A stretch of DNA of 64,000 nt. It comes from RYN-230 sp963813975. GTDB taxonomy: Bacteria; Actinomycetota; Actinomycetes; Streptosporangiales; Streptosporangiaceae. Below, piece by piece: positions 61,500 through 64,000 of the stretch (position 1 is its first letter; each line of letters starts with the position of its first letter). Where the stretch lies: positions 1,364,001-1,428,000 of the forward strand of contig CAWFAP010000006.1 of NCBI GenBank assembly GCA_963813975.1, read 5' to 3'. The translations under genes and the position numbers were made by a program. The notes under the pieces are model-generated. The model had not been told where the DNA came from, did no database searches, and saw nothing but the letters and a program-made list of their open reading frames with translations.

Positions 61500-64000
61500 T
61501 CAGCTGTCCTTGGCCAGCGCCGTGCTGACCGGAATGTCGAGCCCGTACTTCTCGATGGCCTGGCTGAGAGCTTCGGGCTTCACCTCGCCGCGCCGGGCCA
61601 GCTGGCTGAGCACGGACAGGGTGATGGACTCCGCGTCCACGTGGAAGAACCGGCGCGCGGCCGCCCGGGTGTCGGAGAAGCCGTACCCGTCGGTGCCCAG
61701 CGAGCTGTACGGCCCTGGGACCCACCGGGCGATCTGGTCCGGCACCGCGCGGATCCAGTCGCTGACCGCCACCACCGGGCCGGGTGCCCCGTCGAGCACC
61801 TGGGTGACGTAGGGCACCTGGGGCTCGGCGTCAGGGTGGAGCATGTTCCACTCCTCGCAGCACAGCGCATTACGGCGGAGCTGCGTCCACGAGGTGGCCG
61901 ACCACACGTCGGCGCCCACCCCCCAGTCCTCGGCGAGCAGCCGCTGGGCCTCCAGGGCCCAGCGCATCGCCACCCCGGACGCCAGGATCTGGGCCCGGGG
62001 CCGCTCCGCGGCGTCGCCGTCCTGGACCTCAGCGTGGGCGGCGGGCGCGTAACGGTACAGCCCGCGCAGCACACCCTGCTCCAGCGCGGCGCTGCCGCCC
62101 GGGTAACCGGCGGGCTCGGCCGGCTGGACATAGGGCTCGTTGTAGACGGTCAGGTAGTAGAAGATGTCCTCGCCGTCCGGGTGGCCCTCGGTCGGTCCGT
62201 ACATCCGGCGCAGCCCGTCCTTGACGATGTAGCCCAGCTCATAGCCCCAGGCCGCGTCGTAGGCCACGCAGGCCGGGCTGACCGAGGCCAGCAGCACGGA
62301 GTGCCCGTCGTTGTGCTGCAGGCCCTCGCCGGTCAGCGTGGTGCGCCCGGCCGTGGCGCCCAGCAGGAACCCGCGGCCCAGCTGGTCGCCCAGCGCCCAC
62401 ATCTCGTCCCCGGTCCGCTGCCAGCCGAACATCGAGTAGAAGACGTAGACCGGGATCATCGGCGCCCCGTGGGTGGCGTAGGACGTGCCGGCGGCCATCA
62501 CCGAGCCCATCGCGCCGGCCTCGCTGATGCCCTCGTGCAGGATCTGGCCGCGTTCGGACTCCTTGTAAGACAGCAGCAGGGCCCGGTCCACGGCCTCGTA
62601 GGTCTGGCCGTGCGGGGAGTAGATCTTCGCCGTCGGGAAGAGCGAGTCCATGCCGAACGTGCGCGCCTCATCCGGGATGATCGGCACGAACCGTGAGCCG
62701 ATCTCCGGGTCCTTCATCAGGTCCTTGAGCAGCCGGACGAAGGCCATCGTGGTGGCCACCGGCTGCTTGCCGGAGCCGCGCTTCATCTCGGCGTAGACCG
62801 GGTCGCCGGGCAGCTTGAGCGGCTTGCCGCGGACCACCCGCTTGGGCAGGTAGCCGCCGAGCGCCGCCCGCCGCTCCTGCATGTACTGGATCTCCTCGGA
62901 CTCCGCGCCCGGGTGGTAGTACGGCGGGAGCTGCGCCTCCAGCGCCGCGTCCGGGATCGGCAGGTAGAGCCGGTCGCGGAACTCCTTGAGCTCGGCCACC
63001 GTGAGCTTCTTCATCTGGTGGGTGGCGTTGCGGGCCTCGAAGTCCGGGCCGAGGGTCCAGCCCTTGATCGTGTGCGCGAGGATCACCGTGGGCTGGCCCA
63101 CGTGCTCCTGCGCCGCCTTGAACGCCGCGTAGACCTTGCGGTAGTCGTGGCCGCCGCGGGACAGGTTGCGTACCTCGTCGTCGGACAGGTGCTCGACCAT
63201 CGTGCGCAGCCGCGGGTCGGTGCCGAAGAAGTGCTCCCGGGTGTAGGAGCCCGGCTCCACCGAGTAGGTCTGGAACTGGCCGTCCGGGGTGTTGTTCATC
63301 TTGTTGACCAGGACCCCGTCCACGTCCTTGGCCAGCAGCGGGTCCCAGTCCCGGCCCCAGATCACCTTGATCACGTTCCAGCCCGCGCCGCGGAAGAACG
63401 CCTCGAGCTCCTGGATGATCTTCCCGTTGCCGCGCACCGGGCCGTCCAGCCGCTGCAGGTTGCAGTTGATCACGAACGTGAGGTTGTCGAGTTCCTCGCG
63501 GGCGGCCAGGCCGATCGCGCCCAGGGCCTCCGGCTCGTCCATCTCGCCGTCACCCAGGAAGGCCCAGACGTGCGAGCGGCTGGTGTCCTTGATCTCGCGG
63601 GCCAGCAGGTACTGGTTGAACCGGGCCTGGTAGATGGCGTTGATCGGGCCGAGGCCCATGGACACGGTGGGGAACTCCCAGAAGTCCGGCATCAGCCGCG
63701 GGTGCGGGTAGGACGGCAGCCCGCCGCCCGGGTGGGATAGTTCCTGGCGGAAGCCATCCAGCTGATGCTGGCTGAGCCGGCCCTCGAGGAACGCCCGGGC
63801 GTAGATGCCCGGCGCCGCGTGCCCCTGGAAGAAGACCTGGTCCCCGGACTCGCCGTGGTCCTTGCCGCGGAAGAAGTGGTTGAAGCCCACCTCGTACAGG
63901 CTGGCGGCCGAGGCGTAGGTGGCGATGTGCCCGCCCACGCCGAGTCCGGGCCGGTTGGCCCGGGACACCATGACCGCCGCGTTCCACCGGATGTAGGCCC
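61500..64000 (-). CDS. aceE: Pyruvate dehydrogenase E1 (homodimeric), N-terminus beyond window
   Basis: ThDP-dependent decarboxylation of pyruvate in the PDH complex. 833 residues are present of ~910; the frame continues past 64000 with YIRWNAAVMVSRANR upstream. ThDP-binding motif GDGEMDEPEALGAIGLAARE followed by NCNLQRLDGPVRGN; FFRGKDHGESGDQVFFQGHA and EGLQHNDGHSVLLASV are typical of AceE. Stop at 61500. The E2/E3 partners sucB and lpd are at 18-22 kb. Confidence 0.97.
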   Translation of the reverse strand, partial: AYIRWNAAVMVSRANRPGLGVGGHIATYASAASLYEVGFNHFFRGKDHGESGDQVFFQGHAAPGIYARAFLEGRLSQHQLDGFRQELSHPGGGLPSYPHPRLMPDFWEFPTVSMGLGPINAIYQARFNQYLLAREIKDTSRSHVWAFLGDGEMDEPEALGAIGLAAREELDNLTFVINCNLQRLDGPVRGNGKIIQELEAFFRGAGWNVIKVIWGRDWDPLLAKDVDGVLVNKMNNTPDGQFQTYSVEPGSYTREHFFGTDPRLRTMVEHLSDDEVRNLSRGGHDYRKVYAAFKAAQEHVGQPTVILAHTIKGWTLGPDFEARNATHQMKKLTVAELKEFRDRLYLPIPDAALEAQLPPYYHPGAESEEIQYMQERRAALGGYLPKRVVRGKPLKLPGDPVYAEMKRGSGKQPVATTMAFVRLLKDLMKDPEIGSRFVPIIPDEARTFGMDSLFPTAKIYSPHGQTYEAVDRALLLSYKESERGQILHEGISEAGAMGSVMAAGTSYATHGAPMIPVYVFYSMFGWQRTGDEMWALGDQLGRGFLLGATAGRTTLTGEGLQHNDGHSVLLASVSPACVAYDAAWGYELGYIVKDGLRRMYGPTEGHPDGEDIFYYLTVYNEPYVQPAEPAGYPGGSAALEQGVLRGLYRYAPAAHAEVQDGDAAERPRAQILASGVAMRWALEAQRLLAEDWGVGADVWSATSWTQLRRNALCCEEWNMLHPDAEPQVPYVTQVLDGAPGPVVAVSDWIRAVPDQIARWVPGPYSSLGTDGYGFSDTRAAARRFFHVDAESITLSVLSQLARRGEVKPEALSQAIEKYGLDIPVSTALAKDS

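Overview
The window is about 70% GC or more, with strongly G/C-ending codons, frequent GTG starts and families almost confined to Actinobacteria (DUF3145, DUF4191, DUF5998, an Rv1733c-like protein, ECF42 with a DGPF partner, replication-relaxation protein, and a PucR-fabD-fabH-acpP-fabF order). This points to a high-GC filamentous-type actinomycete, probably near Streptosporangiales and not Streptomyces itself. It is chromosomal, mostly housekeeping DNA. I found no rRNA, tRNA, CRISPR array, transposase or integrase.

Layout. 0-8.7 kb is a stress and membrane region: glutamate decarboxylase (cut by the window edge), a large LuxR/MalT-type (LAL) regulator, an Rv1733c-like protein, a PLDc_N/SHOCT protein, a PAP2 phosphatase, a diacylglycerol-kinase-like enzyme and an EEP hydrolase. 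8.8-23.6 kb is the conserved glnA1-RDD-DUF4191-lipA ... TIGR01777-sucB-lpd-pepA block, with a tandem GlnR operator upstream of glnA. lipB, expected next to lipA, is missing. Its place holds an MFS exporter, an atypical histidyl-tRNA synthetase, a membrane protein and an alpha/beta hydrolase. 23.6-29.2 kb is a frayed segment: an ABC-ATPase pseudogene, a ChrB-N-like protein, a COG4280-type membrane protein pair, a P-loop kinase, a winged-helix/membrane-protein operon with a 12-bp palindromic operator, and a broken thaumatin-like lipoprotein. 29.4-33.4 kb holds a sigma factor fused through a membrane helix to a GH128 glycosidase, beside a two-component system. 33.8-39.2 kb has an FHA protein, DUF5998, a phosphodiesterase, a sulfurtransferase behind three DnaA boxes, and an ArsR-SRPBCC-VOC operon. 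39.4-42.9 kb is a tightly coupled trio: a replication-relaxation-like protein, a coupling-protein-like ATPase and a membrane J-domain protein. 43-49 kb has DUF3145, a nucleoside hydrolase, Ohr and a spermidine-synthase-like membrane protein. 49-56.5 kb is the fatty-acid operon PucR-fabD-fabH-acpP-fabF-carboxyltransferase, in which FabD carries an extra biotinyl-like domain. 56.7-64 kb has a HAD enzyme, the DGPF/ECF42 pair, an unidentified secreted protein and aceE, which runs off the right edge.

How the genes connect. glnA, lipA, sucB, lpd and aceE tie nitrogen assimilation to lipoate-dependent 2-oxoacid dehydrogenases. The fab operon plus carboxyltransferase makes malonyl-CoA and elongates it. 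Two ECF sigma systems, one two-component system and one LAL regulator give local regulation.

Caution on quality. At least eight genes show an apparent single-base shift, several in G/C homopolymers and some in genes expected to be essential. Part of this is probably residual sequencing error; these genes are marked individually.
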